A DNA stretch of 64,000 nt from CAVYXA01 sp963846775 (GTDB taxonomy: Bacteria; Verrucomicrobiota; Verrucomicrobiia; Chthoniobacterales; UBA10450): NCBI GenBank assembly GCA_963846775.1, contig CAWJXB010000006.1:310001-374000 (forward strand), read 5' to 3'. This document shows, in pieces, positions 34,154 through 43,429 of the stretch. How positions within the stretch are numbered: the stretch's first letter is position 1; every line of letters starts with the position of its first letter. Under the pieces are notes generated by a model. That model did not search any database, was not told the origin of the DNA, and saw only the letters and a list, made by a program, of their open reading frames with translations. Both the position numbers and the translations under genes were made by a program.

Positions 34154-35242
34154 TCACCTGCCGAAAAATTCGAGGATTGCATCGCAGACATAATCGACAT
34201 CTTCCATTGGCAATTCGCCGTAAATCGGCAGCGACAGAATCTCGTTCACGGCTGCTTCCGTTTCCGGCAGGCTTGGCAAATCGGGAAAGAGCTTCGTCAT
34301 GGCCGGTTGTTGATGATTCGCCACTGGATAGTGGATCCCCGTCCCGACTCCTCTGTCTTGTAAATGCTTGGCCAGCTCGTCACGACACGGCGTTCGGATC
34401 ACGTACATGTGATATACGGCAGACGCCCATTCTCTTTCCGGAGGCGTTTTCACAACGCCGCTCAGCCGTGCGTTGTAACGTGCCGCGATCTCTCGTCGAT
34501 GCTCGTTTAATCTATCAATATTCCGTAGTTCGACTCGGCCAATCGCGGCCTGAATCTCGTTAAACCGCAAATTGTAACCGACAACGTCGTGGACATATTT
34601 CGATTTGCGCCCGTGATTGCGCAACATGCGCAGATCGGCCGCAAGCGCCGAGTCGTTAGTCGTGATGCAGCCTCCATCGCCCAGGACGGTCAGGTTTTTC
34701 GACGGGAAAAACGAAAACGCACCGGCCACGCCGATCGAGCCGACACGTTTCCCTTTGTATTTGGCGCCACAGGCCTGCGCGCAATCTTCAATCACCCATA
34801 GATTGTGTTTGCGCGCGATTTCAAAAACGCGGTCGAGATTGGCCGGATGTCCGTAGAGATGAACCGGCAACATTCCGACCGTGCGCGGCGTGATTGACGA
34901 CTCGAGAAGATCGACATCAAGACAGTAGGTTTCGTCGATGTCAATAAATGCGGGTCGCGCGCCAAAATGGATCATCGGTTCAATTGATGGAAACGCCGTG
35001 TGCGATGGCGCCAGAATCTCGTCGCCCGGTTTCAGACCCATGGCGCGATGCAGCAAAAAACCGCCTCCCGTCCATGACGAACACAGGACCGCTTCCTTCG
35101 TTCCAGTGTAAGCCGCGATCTCGGCTTCGAATGCCTCACATTCTTTGCCCAAAATGTAAGAACCGGAATTGAGCGCGCGCAGCGCGGCCTCGCGCACTTC
35201 GTCACTCAAAAAAACACGAGAGAGTGGAACCTTTCTCATCAA
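34154..35242 (-). CDS. DegT/DnrJ/EryC1/StrS family sugar aminotransferase
   Basis: The 362-residue PLP enzyme has the Lys-containing motif FFPSKNLTVLGDGG near residues 181-194, and the earlier ILGKECEAFE and PVHLYGHPANLD stretches are typical. Such enzymes aminate nucleotide-linked keto-sugars. The product sits between a Gfo/Idh/MocA oxidoreductase (upstream in transcription) and a GT2 enzyme. That arrangement resembles Wlb/Wbp-type pathways, where an oxidoreductase makes the 3-keto sugar and the aminotransferase adds the amine. The sugar identity is not determinable. A copy of the TGTCGATCTT word is at 34907, encoding VDL. Confidence 0.9.
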   Translation of the reverse strand: MMRKVPLSRVFLSDEVREAALRALNSGSYILGKECEAFEAEIAAYTGTKEAVLCSSWTGGGFLLHRAMGLKPGDEILAPSHTAFPSIEPMIHFGARPAFIDIDETYCLDVDLLESSITPRTVGMLPVHLYGHPANLDRVFEIARKHNLWVIEDCAQACGAKYKGKRVGSIGVAGAFSFFPSKNLTVLGDGGCITTNDSALAADLRMLRNHGRKSKYVHDVVGYNLRFNEIQAAIGRVELRNIDRLNEHRREIAARYNARLSGVVKTPPEREWASAVYHMYVIRTPCRDELAKHLQDRGVGTGIHYPVANHQQPAMTKLFPDLPSLPETEAAVNEILSLPIYGELPMEDVDYVCDAILEFFGR

Positions 35243-35257
35243 CGTTCAAATTGCTGT

Positions 35258-35345
35258 GTCATTCTGAGCGAAGCGAAGAATCTCAAATCATCTCGCTTTC
35301 GTTGAGGGAAAATAATCAGAGATGTTTCGCTTTGCTCAACAGGAC
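35258..35345. repeat. intergenic GAGCGAAGCGAAG repeat pair
   Basis: GTCATTCTGAGCGAAGCGAA at 35261 is followed after about 45 bases by its inverted relative GATGTTTCGCTTTGCTCAAC (near 35319). Together they can form a long imperfect hairpin. This gap holds no supported gene. Confidence 0.6.
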
Positions 35346-35413
35346 AATAGGTTGTTGGTCGAGAAGGTGCCAGCTTCCCCTACAGTCGCGCCCAGTCAAC
35401 GCTTGCCGCGCTT

Positions 35414-36397
35414 TCACCAAGCCATGTCGATCCAATTCCCGGTGCGGTCGGATTCGAGCGCTGCCTCGACCACGCGAATCGCGTCGAAACCCGCCCGGCC
35501 ATCAATCAAAGGTTGCGTTCGCGTTTCGACTGAATCAAGGAAAGCAGAGAGCTCGGCACGGAGTGGTTCTTCCGGCGGAAATTCGAGCTGATGCACCGCC
35601 CCCTCGACCGCCCTGATCGCCCCGCCGTCGTTCACATGTCGATTCTCGAAAGTCTTGATCTTGTATTGCGCGACGTTGTAATCGCACACGGCGGACGTAA
35701 TCGTTCCCGCGATGGTCACTTCGCGGTATTTTCCCGGCGAATGATAGCCCGCTTCGACGCTGGCCAAAACCGACGCGCCATCGCCACGATCGTAATCCAG
35801 GACAATGAGCGATTCGTCATCCAGTCCGCGTCCAAAAAAATCTCGAAGCACAGCATGAACACGGCGCGGCGTTGTTCCGAGCAGAAAGTTGAACAGATCG
35901 ATGAAATGAATGCCGTCGGCAAATGTGACGCCGGTATCCTGGCGGGGACGTTTGAACCCGCTGAAGCGCGCGCGCAGCACCTTGAGTTTTCCGAATCTTT
36001 CTCCCGCAATGGCATCGCGCATCCAGAGCGAAGCGGGGTCGAACCGAAAAATGTGGCCGACCTGCAAGATCAGTCCCGATCTCTCCGCCAGGCTCGACAA
36101 TTCCTTCGCCTCGTGTGAGAGGAGCGTGATCGGTTTCTCGACAAAGACATCCTTACCCATCTGGAGTAGCTCGCGGCAAATTTCGAAATGCGTGTGCGCC
36201 GGCGTTACGACCACCGCCGCGTCGGTCTTCGCGAAGAACGCGCGTCCATCCAGGCCGCAATGGTCCTCCGGAATTTCCGCGGCACCCAGCGCCTTTGGAT
36301 CGACGTCCGCCACGAACAAATCAACGGGCATCGATTTCAAAATGCGGAGATGATTCGCGCCCCAGCGGCCCAGGCCGATAAGAAGAATGCGTTTCAT
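35414..36397 (-). CDS. Gfo/Idh/MocA family oxidoreductase
   Basis: This NAD(P)-dependent sugar oxidoreductase has about 327 residues from ATG 36397 (MKRILLIGLGRWGANHLRIL, with the GLGRWG dinucleotide site). The catalytic-lysine motif EKPITLL is near residue 96 and the substrate-side motif GIHFIDLFNFLLG near 168. An ATG at 36406 would add three residues. The next gene in transcription order, about 170 bases on, is the DegT aminotransferase. UDP-N-acetylglucosamine 3-dehydrogenase-type activity is a reasonable guess from that context. Confidence 0.88.
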   Translation of the reverse strand: MKRILLIGLGRWGANHLRILKSMPVDLFVADVDPKALGAAEIPEDHCGLDGRAFFAKTDAAVVVTPAHTHFEICRELLQMGKDVFVEKPITLLSHEAKELSSLAERSGLILQVGHIFRFDPASLWMRDAIAGERFGKLKVLRARFSGFKRPRQDTGVTFADGIHFIDLFNFLLGTTPRRVHAVLRDFFGRGLDDESLIVLDYDRGDGASVLASVEAGYHSPGKYREVTIAGTITSAVCDYNVAQYKIKTFENRHVNDGGAIRAVEGAVHQLEFPPEEPLRAELSAFLDSVETRTQPLIDGRAGFDAIRVVEAALESDRTGNWIDMAW

Positions 36398-36428
36398 CGC
36401 CGGCATGGCCACAAAGCCGTGGCGCGAC

Positions 36429-37559
36429 TCAAGGACGCTGGTCGATCGGCACCACTTTTTTGCCAACCGGCTCGCCGACGTATTCGCTCAGCGGCCGGTA
36501 GAGACGATTATCTTCGAGCTGCTCGAGAACGTGCGCGCACCAGCCGGCCGTGCGCGCAATCGCAAAAATCGGAGTAAAGAGATCGGTCGGAATCCCTAAC
36601 GAGTGATAAACGGTGGCTGAATAAAAATCGACATTCGCGTTCAGGTTTTTCTTCTGTTTCATCAGCTCCGCGATCCGTTCGCTGATACGGATCCATTTCG
36701 GCTCGCCAATTTTTTCGCTCAACTTCACTGCCATTGCCCGCAAATGCGGCGCGCGCGGATCGAGCGTCTTATAAACGCGATGACCGATTCCCATGATCTT
36801 TTCGTGGGCGGCCAATTTCTTTTCAACGTAGGCATCGGCATTCTTTTCGTCGCCGATCTCCTCGAGCATGTGAATCACTTCTTCGTTGGCGCCGCCGTGC
36901 AAAGGGCCTTTCAGCGTGCCGATGGCCGAGGTAATCGCCGAATACATGTCGCTCAATGTGGAAATCGTCACGCGCGCGCTGAAGGTCGATGCATTCATGC
37001 CGTGATCGGCGTGAAGCACAAACGCCAGATCGAGTGTATCAGCTGCTTCTTTCGAGGGCTCCTCGCCGTTCATCAAATAGAGAAAATGCGCGGCCTCGCC
37101 CAGGTCTTCGCGGATCGGCGGCAGCGGCTTGTTATTTCGCGCCCGGTGAAAGTAAGCCGCGATCACGCCTATTTTCGCCGTGATGCTGCGCGCCCGTTCC
37201 TTGCCTTTCTCAAAAGTTGCTACTTTGCGAACATTCGGATCGTACAGTCCAAGCATCGATACCGCGGTGCGCATGAGATCCATCGGCGCGGCATCTTTCG
37301 GGGCGTTCTGGATAAGATCGACAATCCCCTGCGGCAAGGTCCGTTGGACGCGCAATTGCTTGGTGCAAAGCTCCAGCTCCGAGCGGTTCGGCAATTTGTT
37401 GTTCCAAAGGAGATAAACGACCTCTTCGTAGCTGACTTTTCCAGCCAGCTCGTTGATATCGTAGCCGCAGTAAACCAATTGACCCTTATCACCGATGACG
37501 GCGCTCAGCCGTGTGGTATTGGCAACTACGCCTTCCAAGCCGCGTGATTGAACCGCCAT
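36429..37559 (-). CDS. gltA: citrate synthase
   Basis: This enzyme condenses acetyl-CoA and oxaloacetate at the entry of the citric acid cycle. Signatures are HADHGMNASTFSAR (about 178-191), GPLHGGANEEV (about 214-224) and GIGHRVYKTLDPRA (about 255-268) with the catalytic histidines. The frame is open to 37856, but its first 99 residues are out-of-frame sucD sequence; ATG 37559 (MAVQSRGLEGVV) gives a normal 376-residue type. It follows sucD at 77 bases, so suc and gltA form a run on the minus strand. The TGTCGATCTT word at 37314 encodes IVDL. Confidence 0.96.
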   Translation of the reverse strand: MAVQSRGLEGVVANTTRLSAVIGDKGQLVYCGYDINELAGKVSYEEVVYLLWNNKLPNRSELELCTKQLRVQRTLPQGIVDLIQNAPKDAAPMDLMRTAVSMLGLYDPNVRKVATFEKGKERARSITAKIGVIAAYFHRARNNKPLPPIREDLGEAAHFLYLMNGEEPSKEAADTLDLAFVLHADHGMNASTFSARVTISTLSDMYSAITSAIGTLKGPLHGGANEEVIHMLEEIGDEKNADAYVEKKLAAHEKIMGIGHRVYKTLDPRAPHLRAMAVKLSEKIGEPKWIRISERIAELMKQKKNLNANVDFYSATVYHSLGIPTDLFTPIFAIARTAGWCAHVLEQLEDNRLYRPLSEYVGEPVGKKVVPIDQRP

Positions 37560-37636
37560 AATCTGCGGGCAAATACATCGGGAGCCGTTTAAGCGCAAAT
37601 CGCGACCCAAAATAAGCTGCGCGAAACCGCCGCGTG

Positions 37637-38519
37637 CTATTGTCGATCCTGAATTCGCGTGATCAGCGTATCCGCCATTGTCGCCGGTGTTTCGGCGATG
37701 GCAATGCCGGCGGCTTTCAGCGCGGCGATTTTTCCGGCGGCGGTTCCCTTCCCGCCCGAGACGATCGCTCCGGCATGCCCCATTCTTCTTCCGGGCGGCG
37801 CGGTCAAACCAGCAATGAACGCTGCCACCGGTTTCTTGCAGTTTGCCTTGATCCACTCCGCCGCTTCTTCTTCGGCCGAGCCGCCGATTTCGCCGATCAA
37901 AATCATCGCTTCAGTGCCGGCGTCGTCATTGAAAAGTTTCACCGCATCGAGATGCGACATCCCGTTGATCGGATCGCCGCCAATGCCGATGCAGGTCGAT
38001 TGTCCGTAGCCGCGAGTCGTTAACTGCCAGACCGCTTCGTAGGTCAGCGTGCCGGAGCGCGAGATCACGCCAACGTTGCCCGCCTTGTGAATGTACCCCG
38101 GCATGATCCCGATCTTGCACGCCCCGGCGTGTAATGATGCCCGGGCAATTCGGACCGATGAGTCGCGTTTTCTTTCCGCGCATCTGCGCTTTCACTCGCA
38201 TCATGTCCAGCACCGGAATTCCTTCGGTGATACACACCACAAGATCGAGATCGGCATCCACTGCTTCCAGGATTGCATCGGCTGCCGCCGGCGCCGGCAC
38301 GAAAATCATCGAAACGTTACACCCAGTCTCGCGGCGTGCTTCCCAAACCGTATCGAACACCGGCACTTTGCCGTCGAACATCTGTCCGCCCTTTCCCGGC
38401 GTGACTCCGGCAACAACATTCGTCCCGTATTCCATGCATTGCCGGGCATGGAATGCGCCGGCGCTGCCGGTAATCCCTTGCACAACAAGCCGCGTGTTCT
38501 TATCGACCAGAACTGACAT
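37637..38519 (-). pseudogene. sucD: succinyl-CoA synthetase subunit alpha, frame-disrupted
   Basis: SucD has the start MSVLVDKNTRLVVQGITGS (ATG 38519) and reads well to IGPNCPGIIT near 38125. The frame is then lost (RRGVQDRDHAGV), and the rest continues one frame over from GYIHKAGNVGVISRSGTLTYE to the stop at 37637, including the catalytic-His region (GGDPINGM... and FIAGLTAPPG). One base separates the halves within the ACACGCCGGGGCG run at about 38110-38130. As sucC is intact, an assembly or sequencing error is more likely than a genuinely inactive citric-acid-cycle gene, but that is an inference. Confidence 0.9.
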
Positions 38520-38645
38520 GATCGGAATGACGAATGACCCGCCTTCGCAGAGCTTCGGCGTGGCAGGGCAATGACGAATGACGAATGACGAAAGAATCGA
38601 CGCCGGCATGCCGATCTTCGGGTTTCGTCATTCGTGCTTCGGCAT

Positions 38646-39005
38646 TCATTTCTTGCGTTTATGGATCACCAGCTTGTTCCCGTCCGGATCGCGAAACTGC
38701 GCCATCCAGCAAACTGGCGTCTCGCTTTTCTCGATGTCGAAGGTAACACCGCGCTCTCTTAGTTTCTTGACTGCAGCGTCCATGTCTTCGACTTCAAACG
38801 CGACCGTCGTTCCATCGCGCGACGGCTTCCACGCCGGATGACAACCGACACCGATCGTTGTCGGTCCCAGGTCGTATTCGATCCACCCGCCATCCATCTG
38901 CGTCCGGGTTGGTTTCAGCTCGAGCGTTTCCTGATAAAACTTTCGCGCTCGTTCCTTGTCGGAGACCGCGACCGCGACAAATGCAACTTCTTTGATCAAG
39001 GGCAT
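38646..39005 (-). CDS. glyoxalase/bleomycin-resistance (VOC) family protein 1
   Basis: The 119-residue protein is a vicinal-oxygen-chelate fold. Its start is MPLIKEVAFVAVAVSD, with the metal-fold pattern of ARKFYQETLELKP and a C-terminal FRDPDGNKLVIHKRKK. It is a close paralogue of the next gene upstream; both share the GWIEYD/AWIEYS and RDPDGNKL(V/I)IHK elements. The starts and stops overlap by ten bases, so they are tandem duplicates. They sit between sucC and sucD, an unusual insertion. Substrate unknown. Confidence 0.82.
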   Translation of the reverse strand: MPLIKEVAFVAVAVSDKERARKFYQETLELKPTRTQMDGGWIEYDLGPTTIGVGCHPAWKPSRDGTTVAFEVEDMDAAVKKLRERGVTFDIEKSETPVCWMAQFRDPDGNKLVIHKRKK

Positions 39006-39379
39006 GGGTTCCTTTCGTTTTCGGGTTTGAGTTTGTGAATGATCAGTTTGTTTCCGTCCGGATCCCTTACTACCGCCATGCGGCAACACGGGCTCTCAAA
39101 CGGTTCGGCGTCGAATGAAACATGTCGATCTTTCAAACGCTTGATTGCTCCATCGAAATTTTCTACTTCCAATGCCGCGCTCGTTCCCTCGTCCGATGGT
39201 TTCCATTGGTCCGGAAAATTGCCAAGCGCCAGCGTGCCGCTGCCGATCGAATATTCAATCCAAGCGCCGCTCGCCATTTCCTCTGCCGTTTTCAATCCGA
39301 GCACGCCTTCATAGAATTCGCGCGCGCGCTTCATGTCCGTGACTGGAATCCCGACAAATGCGATGTTTACGATCTTCAT
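38996..39379 (-). CDS. glyoxalase/bleomycin-resistance (VOC) family protein 2
   Basis: The 127-residue VOC-fold protein starts MKIVNIAFVGIPVTDMKRAR and ends RDPDGNKLIIHKLKPENERN. It is the tandem paralogue of the gene immediately downstream. Its ATG overlaps the sucC stop by four bases (ATGA), so it is translationally coupled to sucC. Its role beside succinyl-CoA synthetase is unknown. A related methylmalonyl-CoA epimerase fold is possible, but the key metal-site residues cannot be confirmed by eye. Confidence 0.84.
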   Translation of the reverse strand: MKIVNIAFVGIPVTDMKRAREFYEGVLGLKTAEEMASGAWIEYSIGSGTLALGNFPDQWKPSDEGTSAALEVENFDGAIKRLKDRHVSFDAEPFESPCCRMAVVRDPDGNKLIIHKLKPENERNPCP

Positions 39380-40563
39380 TTTTGTTTCGCAGCTTTAACT
39401 GCTTTCTGCGCGGCGTCTGCCAGATCGTCGGCTGCAATCAAGGCAAGGCCGCTTTGCTCAAGTAATTTTTTTCCAGCTTCGACATTCGTCCCTTCCAGGC
39501 GAACGACGAGCGGAACGCCAAGCTTCACCGTCTTCGCTGCGTTCACGATTCCCTGCGCGATCACGTCACATCTCATGATGCCGCCGAAAATGTTCACGAG
39601 AATCGCCTGGACACGCTTGTCGGCGATTAGAATCTTGAACGCTTCGGTCACCTGTTCCTCGGTCGCTCCGCCACCGACATCAAGAAAGTTCGCGGGGCTA
39701 CCGCCGTAGAATTTAATGATGTCCATCGTCGCCATGGCCAGGCCGGCGCCGTTTACCAGACAGGCGATGTTTCCATCGAGCCCGATATAGTTGAGTCCGT
39801 GTTTCGAAGCGTCGACTTCGCGCGGATCTTCCTCAGCGATGTCGCGCATGGCCGCGATTTCAGGATGCCGATAGAGAGCGTTGTCGTCGAAATCAAATTT
39901 AGCGTCGAGCGCGAGCACATCGCCTTTGGCCGTCACCACCAGCGGATTAATCTCGACCAAGGAACAATCACACCCAATAAACGCGCGATAAAGTCCATCG
40001 AATAGTTTCGACATTGCTTTCAATTGCGATGATTCGAATCCGAGCTGTTTCGCCAGCTTCCGCGTTTGAAACGGCTGAAGACCAGCCAGAGGATCGACCG
40101 GTTCGCGAATAATTTTCTCGGGCGATTTCGCGGCCACGCTTTCGATCTCAACACCGCCCTCGACGCTGGCTACGATCAAAGGCGCCGCCATTGCCCGGTC
40201 TCGAAGAATGGCAAGATAAATTTCACGCGCGATCTCAGCCGCCTCCGCGACCAGGACCTTGTTTACAACTCGCCCGGCCGGCCCCGTTTGATGGGTCACC
40301 AAAACCTGACCCAGCATCTTGCTCGCGATTTCGTGCGCTTCCGCGGGCGATTTCACCACATGTACGCCGCCCTTAAAGCCGTTGGCAAAAGTTCCTTTCC
40401 CGCGACCGCCGGCGTGAATCTGGGCTTTGACCACAACCCGAACAGTCCCCAATTCGTGCGCAACGCGCTCCGCCTCCTCAGGCGTTGCAGCAACTTTGCC
40501 GCGCGTTGTCGCGACTCCGAATTTTTGGAGGAGTTCCCTTGCCTGGTACTCGTGAATGTTCAT
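39376..40563 (-). CDS. sucC: succinyl-CoA synthetase subunit beta (ADP-forming)
   Basis: The 395-residue ATP-grasp subunit begins MNIHEYQARELLQKFGV and shows VKAQIHAGGRGKG (about 46-58), LVEINPLVV (about 208-216) and NIFGGIMRCDVIA (about 326-338). It binds nucleotide and partners with SucD. The run sucC-VOC-VOC-sucD-gltA is transcribed on the minus strand. The length is normal. Confidence 0.96.
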   Translation of the reverse strand: MNIHEYQARELLQKFGVATTRGKVAATPEEAERVAHELGTVRVVVKAQIHAGGRGKGTFANGFKGGVHVVKSPAEAHEIASKMLGQVLVTHQTGPAGRVVNKVLVAEAAEIAREIYLAILRDRAMAAPLIVASVEGGVEIESVAAKSPEKIIREPVDPLAGLQPFQTRKLAKQLGFESSQLKAMSKLFDGLYRAFIGCDCSLVEINPLVVTAKGDVLALDAKFDFDDNALYRHPEIAAMRDIAEEDPREVDASKHGLNYIGLDGNIACLVNGAGLAMATMDIIKFYGGSPANFLDVGGGATEEQVTEAFKILIADKRVQAILVNIFGGIMRCDVIAQGIVNAAKTVKLGVPLVVRLEGTNVEAGKKLLEQSGLALIAADDLADAAQKAVKAAKQK

Positions 40564-40838
40564 TCAAAAGAGATAGCCGAGCACTAAGCCGCGAAACGCA
40601 TGGCCGGCAACGGTTTTTTTGTAATGATGGATTCACTTTTCTCCACCCTGTCATGTTGAGCGACGCGCCGGTCAAGCCGTAGCCCCGCGAGCGCGAGGCG
40701 AAGGTTTGGAAACATTTTCGTTTATTTTCTTGTTATCTCGGCACAAGAGATAGGCAGAGATGATCCTTCACTTCGTTCAGAATGACGGCGCGAAAACGCC
40801 GACACACAATTGGACGCCCAATCGGCTCATGCTGGTTA
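40564..40838. repeat. intergenic region with repeat elements
   Basis: These 275 bases hold TGTCATGTTGAGCGACGCG (near 40650) and an inverted partner CTTCACTTCGTTCAGAATGAC (near 40764), again the GAGCGAAG family. There is also a short TATCTCGG...AAGAGATA hairpin. The sucC promoter should be here, but I cannot pick it out. No gene is supported. Confidence 0.45.
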
Positions 40839-41831
40839 CTATTTCCACGGCAGCATATCCAAATCCACATTACCGCCGGTGAGAATAATGCCCACGCGTT
40901 TTCCGGCGATGCCGGCCGCGCCGCAGGTCCGAGCGTGACTGGCATTTAGCGAAGGCAGGCTGATCTTTGCTTCGGCAATCGCGGCGTATGGAACCGCTGC
41001 CGACGGTTCGACAACGATCTTCATTGTCTGCCAAATGGTTCGCATGGCGGTGATGATCGCTTCCTCGCTCACGGTAACGACATCATCGACACAACGTTGA
41101 ATGATGGGAAAAGTGAGCTCGCCGACGTTTGTTCGCAGACCGTCTGCGATGGTGAATTTCTTTTTCGTCACTATTCGTTTTCCTGCGTGAAACGATTGCG
41201 CGGTATCATCGGCATTGTCCGGTTCAACCGCGATCACCTTGATCTGCGGCCGCATCGATTTCGCCGCGACGGCCGTTCCCGAGAGCAAACCACCGCCGCC
41301 GACCGGACAGATCACAACATCGAGATTGGAAGCATCCTCGAGCAGTTCGACCGCGGCCGTCCCCTGCCCCGCCATCACATTTTCATTCTCAAACGAGTGA
41401 ATCAACGTTGCGCCGGTTTTTGCGATGACGTCGGCACAAGCGGCTTCGCGAGAAGTATCGTTCGGTTCGCAGAAGACAATTTGGGCGCCGTAGCTTTGGA
41501 CCGCGCGCACTTTCACCTTGGCCGAATTGGACGGCATGACGATGTGGGCCGGGATCCCGCGCAGTTTTGCCGCGCGCGCTAAAGCTGTTCCATGATTGCC
41601 GGATGAATGCGTCGCCACGCCGTGCCGCGCTGCGGCATCGTCCAGAACGAATACGGCATTCGTTGCTCCACGCGCTTTGAACGCTCCGACTTTTTGAAAA
41701 TTTTCGCACTTAAAAAATAGCGATGCACCGCTCGCTTCATCTAATCGCGAGCTCGTTAGGACAGGCGTTCGTTTAATATGCGGTCGAATCCGCTCGTGGG
41801 CCGTGCGGATGCTATCTAGATCGAGAGGCAT
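40839..41831 (-). CDS. threonine dehydratase/serine racemase family PLP enzyme
   Basis: This fold-type II PLP enzyme has about 330 residues. The Schiff-base Lys is in FKARGA (about 51-56), the substrate-binding THSSGNHGTALA near 75-86, and the phosphate-binding GGGGLLSG near 175-182. It lacks the ACT regulatory domain of biosynthetic IlvA, so a catabolic threonine/serine dehydratase or a serine racemase fits. I use Met at 41831 (MPLDLDSIR); an earlier Met at 41840 adds three residues. Single gene, with repeat-filled gaps on both sides. Confidence 0.88.
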   Translation of the reverse strand: MPLDLDSIRTAHERIRPHIKRTPVLTSSRLDEASGASLFFKCENFQKVGAFKARGATNAVFVLDDAAARHGVATHSSGNHGTALARAAKLRGIPAHIVMPSNSAKVKVRAVQSYGAQIVFCEPNDTSREAACADVIAKTGATLIHSFENENVMAGQGTAAVELLEDASNLDVVICPVGGGGLLSGTAVAAKSMRPQIKVIAVEPDNADDTAQSFHAGKRIVTKKKFTIADGLRTNVGELTFPIIQRCVDDVVTVSEEAIITAMRTIWQTMKIVVEPSAAVPYAAIAEAKISLPSLNASHARTCGAAGIAGKRVGIILTGGNVDLDMLPWK

Positions 41832-41840
41832 CGCGCGCAC

Positions 41841-42117
41841 TTTGCCTCATAATTGGCCAAAAAGCGATGCGACCGCCTTCGCCAAGGCTACGGCGTGTCA
41901 AGAGGACGCCTCGTTGCTGTCCGAGAAATCCCGGCCAAATCTCCAAACGCTATTGCGGTTGAGAAAAAATGTCGCCCGCTTCTAGGGGCTGTAGTGTGCG
42001 CTCTCCTGAGCGCATAGCTCTCAGGACGTGGCATGGCCGAGTCCGCTGAGGACAGCGGACGCTACAGCGACGAATGTACTTCTCTGGAGCGGCCACATTA
42101 TTACTTAAACCGCTCTG
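41841..42117. repeat. intergenic repeat region
   Basis: No gene is supported. The region has GGCTGTAG...CTACAGC arms near 41989 and 42060 enclosing TCCTGAGC and GGCGGTGAC-like pieces, plus a CCGCCTTCGCCAAGGCTACGG unit. The arms suggest a palindromic repeat insertion, one of the mosaic repeats of this window. Confidence 0.4.
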
Positions 42118-42582
42118 TCACACCGCCTGATCAGCGCGCAGCCGGATGTTTATCTCCGACTTGAGCGTGCGATGGACGGGACATTTCCCAGCGATTTCGA
42201 TCAGCTTCGCGTGCTGTTCTTGGGTCAGGGGACCGGTCAGCTCCATCTTCATATCGATCCGATCGAGCATTCCCTCTTTCGTTTCGCATTCTTCGCAATC
42301 TTTCGCGTGAATGCGCGAGTGCGATAACGAAACGATAATGTTTTCCAGCGGAAATTGTTTTCGGCGTGCGTACAAACCAACCGTCATCGATGTACACACG
42401 CCCAGGGCGATCAACAGATAGTCGTACGGACCGGGCGCGACATCGTTGCCGCCGGCGCTCAGCGGTTCATCTGCCTGCAAACGATGCTGGCCGCTGGCCA
42501 CTTCCTGCAGGAATCCATTTCCGTTGCCACGCACGATAACGTGAGGTGGCGCTTGCTTGCTGTCGCCGGCTGAAGTGTTCAT
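42118..42582 (-). CDS. OsmC family peroxide-detoxifying protein
   Basis: This OsmC/Ohr-fold protein has about 154 residues from ATG 42582 (MNTSAGDSKQAPPH). The two redox cysteines are in ALGVCTSMT (about 62) and GKCPVHR (about 136), as in OsmC proteins that reduce organic hydroperoxides. A longer start at 42612 (MAMERNNGRS) adds ten residues. Family members act in the cytoplasm. It stands alone in an otherwise gene-poor stretch. Confidence 0.9.
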   Translation of the reverse strand: MNTSAGDSKQAPPHVIVRGNGNGFLQEVASGQHRLQADEPLSAGGNDVAPGPYDYLLIALGVCTSMTVGLYARRKQFPLENIIVSLSHSRIHAKDCEECETKEGMLDRIDMKMELTGPLTQEQHAKLIEIAGKCPVHRTLKSEINIRLRADQAV

Positions 42583-42612
42583 AGAGCGTCCATTGTTTCT
42601 TTCCATCGCCAA

Positions 42613-43011
42613 TTGTCAGTATTCTTCAACACGAGAACGGTAACATTCGTCGCACTGAGCTAATTGCCGCAACGATTTCTCGCTACTGATCGCCAGTACC
42701 GGCACGGTCAGCTTCATTTCTGATAATTGCGCGAAATCTTTCGCAAACTGCAGCGAGGACGTGAAATAACCCCGTGCCCGTCCACCCAAGCCGATTGATC
42801 AGAGCTGATCGCAAGCATGGACCCGATGCACATGCCTATGCGAGCAATAGGGGGCTCCGCTAACAGCGATGTCGATTTCGTCCGCTTGATAGATTCGGCT
42901 CGAACCCGGGGTTCTAAGGCTAGGTGGCCCCGCCGAAATTTTTGCTGGGCTTGTGTAGTCGCGCGCATAAATATTTGTTTCAAAGTTTAGACACTGATAG
43001 AAAGGAAAATC
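42613..43011. promoter_or_regulatory. intergenic region upstream of dodecin
   Basis: About 400 bases without a supported protein. A GAACCCGGGGTTC palindrome lies near 42902. The dodecin gene has a good Shine-Dalgarno (GAAAGGA, near 43001). The minus-strand open frame at 42714-42983 has no family features and is not called. Confidence 0.4.
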
Positions 43012-43239
43012 ATGGCCAAACAAGATAAATCTACAGATTCAGTATACAGAGTAACGGAAGTAATCGGCACGAGTGCACAGTCGTGGGAGGATGCGGCAAA
43101 GAATGCCGTAGCGACCGCTGCGGGTACGCTGCGCGATCTGCGCATCGCCGAAGTCGTAAAGATGGATGTAAAAGTCGAGCATGGCAAAGTGCTCGAGTAC
43201 CGTACGCGCTTACAACTTTCCTTTAAGTACGAAAGCTAG
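43012..43239 (+). CDS. dodecin (flavin-binding)
   Basis: Dodecins form hollow dodecamers that store or buffer flavins and CoA. The 75-residue protein carries the family sequence SVYRVTEVIGTSAQSWEDAA (residues 10-29). The matching second half has a LRDLRIAEVVKMD core, and the length is the usual 65-75. It stands within 1.7 kb of ribBA, the riboflavin gene, which fits a flavin-handling neighbourhood, although the two are not directly adjacent. A good Shine-Dalgarno precedes the ATG. Confidence 0.93.
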   Translation: MAKQDKSTDSVYRVTEVIGTSAQSWEDAAKNAVATAAGTLRDLRIAEVVKMDVKVEHGKVLEYRTRLQLSFKYES

Positions 43240-43429
43240 TCCGCACCTGAGATTTTTTCGGGCGGCAGCGCCACGGTGTGCGGCTGCTTCCATGCCCTTG
43301 TAAAAAGCGAGTGTGCAATTCGTGTCCGTCACGTCCCGCGGCGGCAAGATCGAAACGATCGAGTGTTCCCGCGCAGGTTGTGTCATGATTTCATTGTAAA
43401 AATCTGAGTAATCCTCTACTGCGTGGTTC

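Noticed and set aside
36429..37856. N-terminally extended citrate synthase (475 residues)
   Set aside because: The first 99 residues are out-of-frame sucD sequence; the family begins at ATG 37559.
42714..42983. Minus-strand 89-residue frame upstream of dodecin
   Set aside because: No family features, no ribosome binding site and a composition typical of noncoding sequence.
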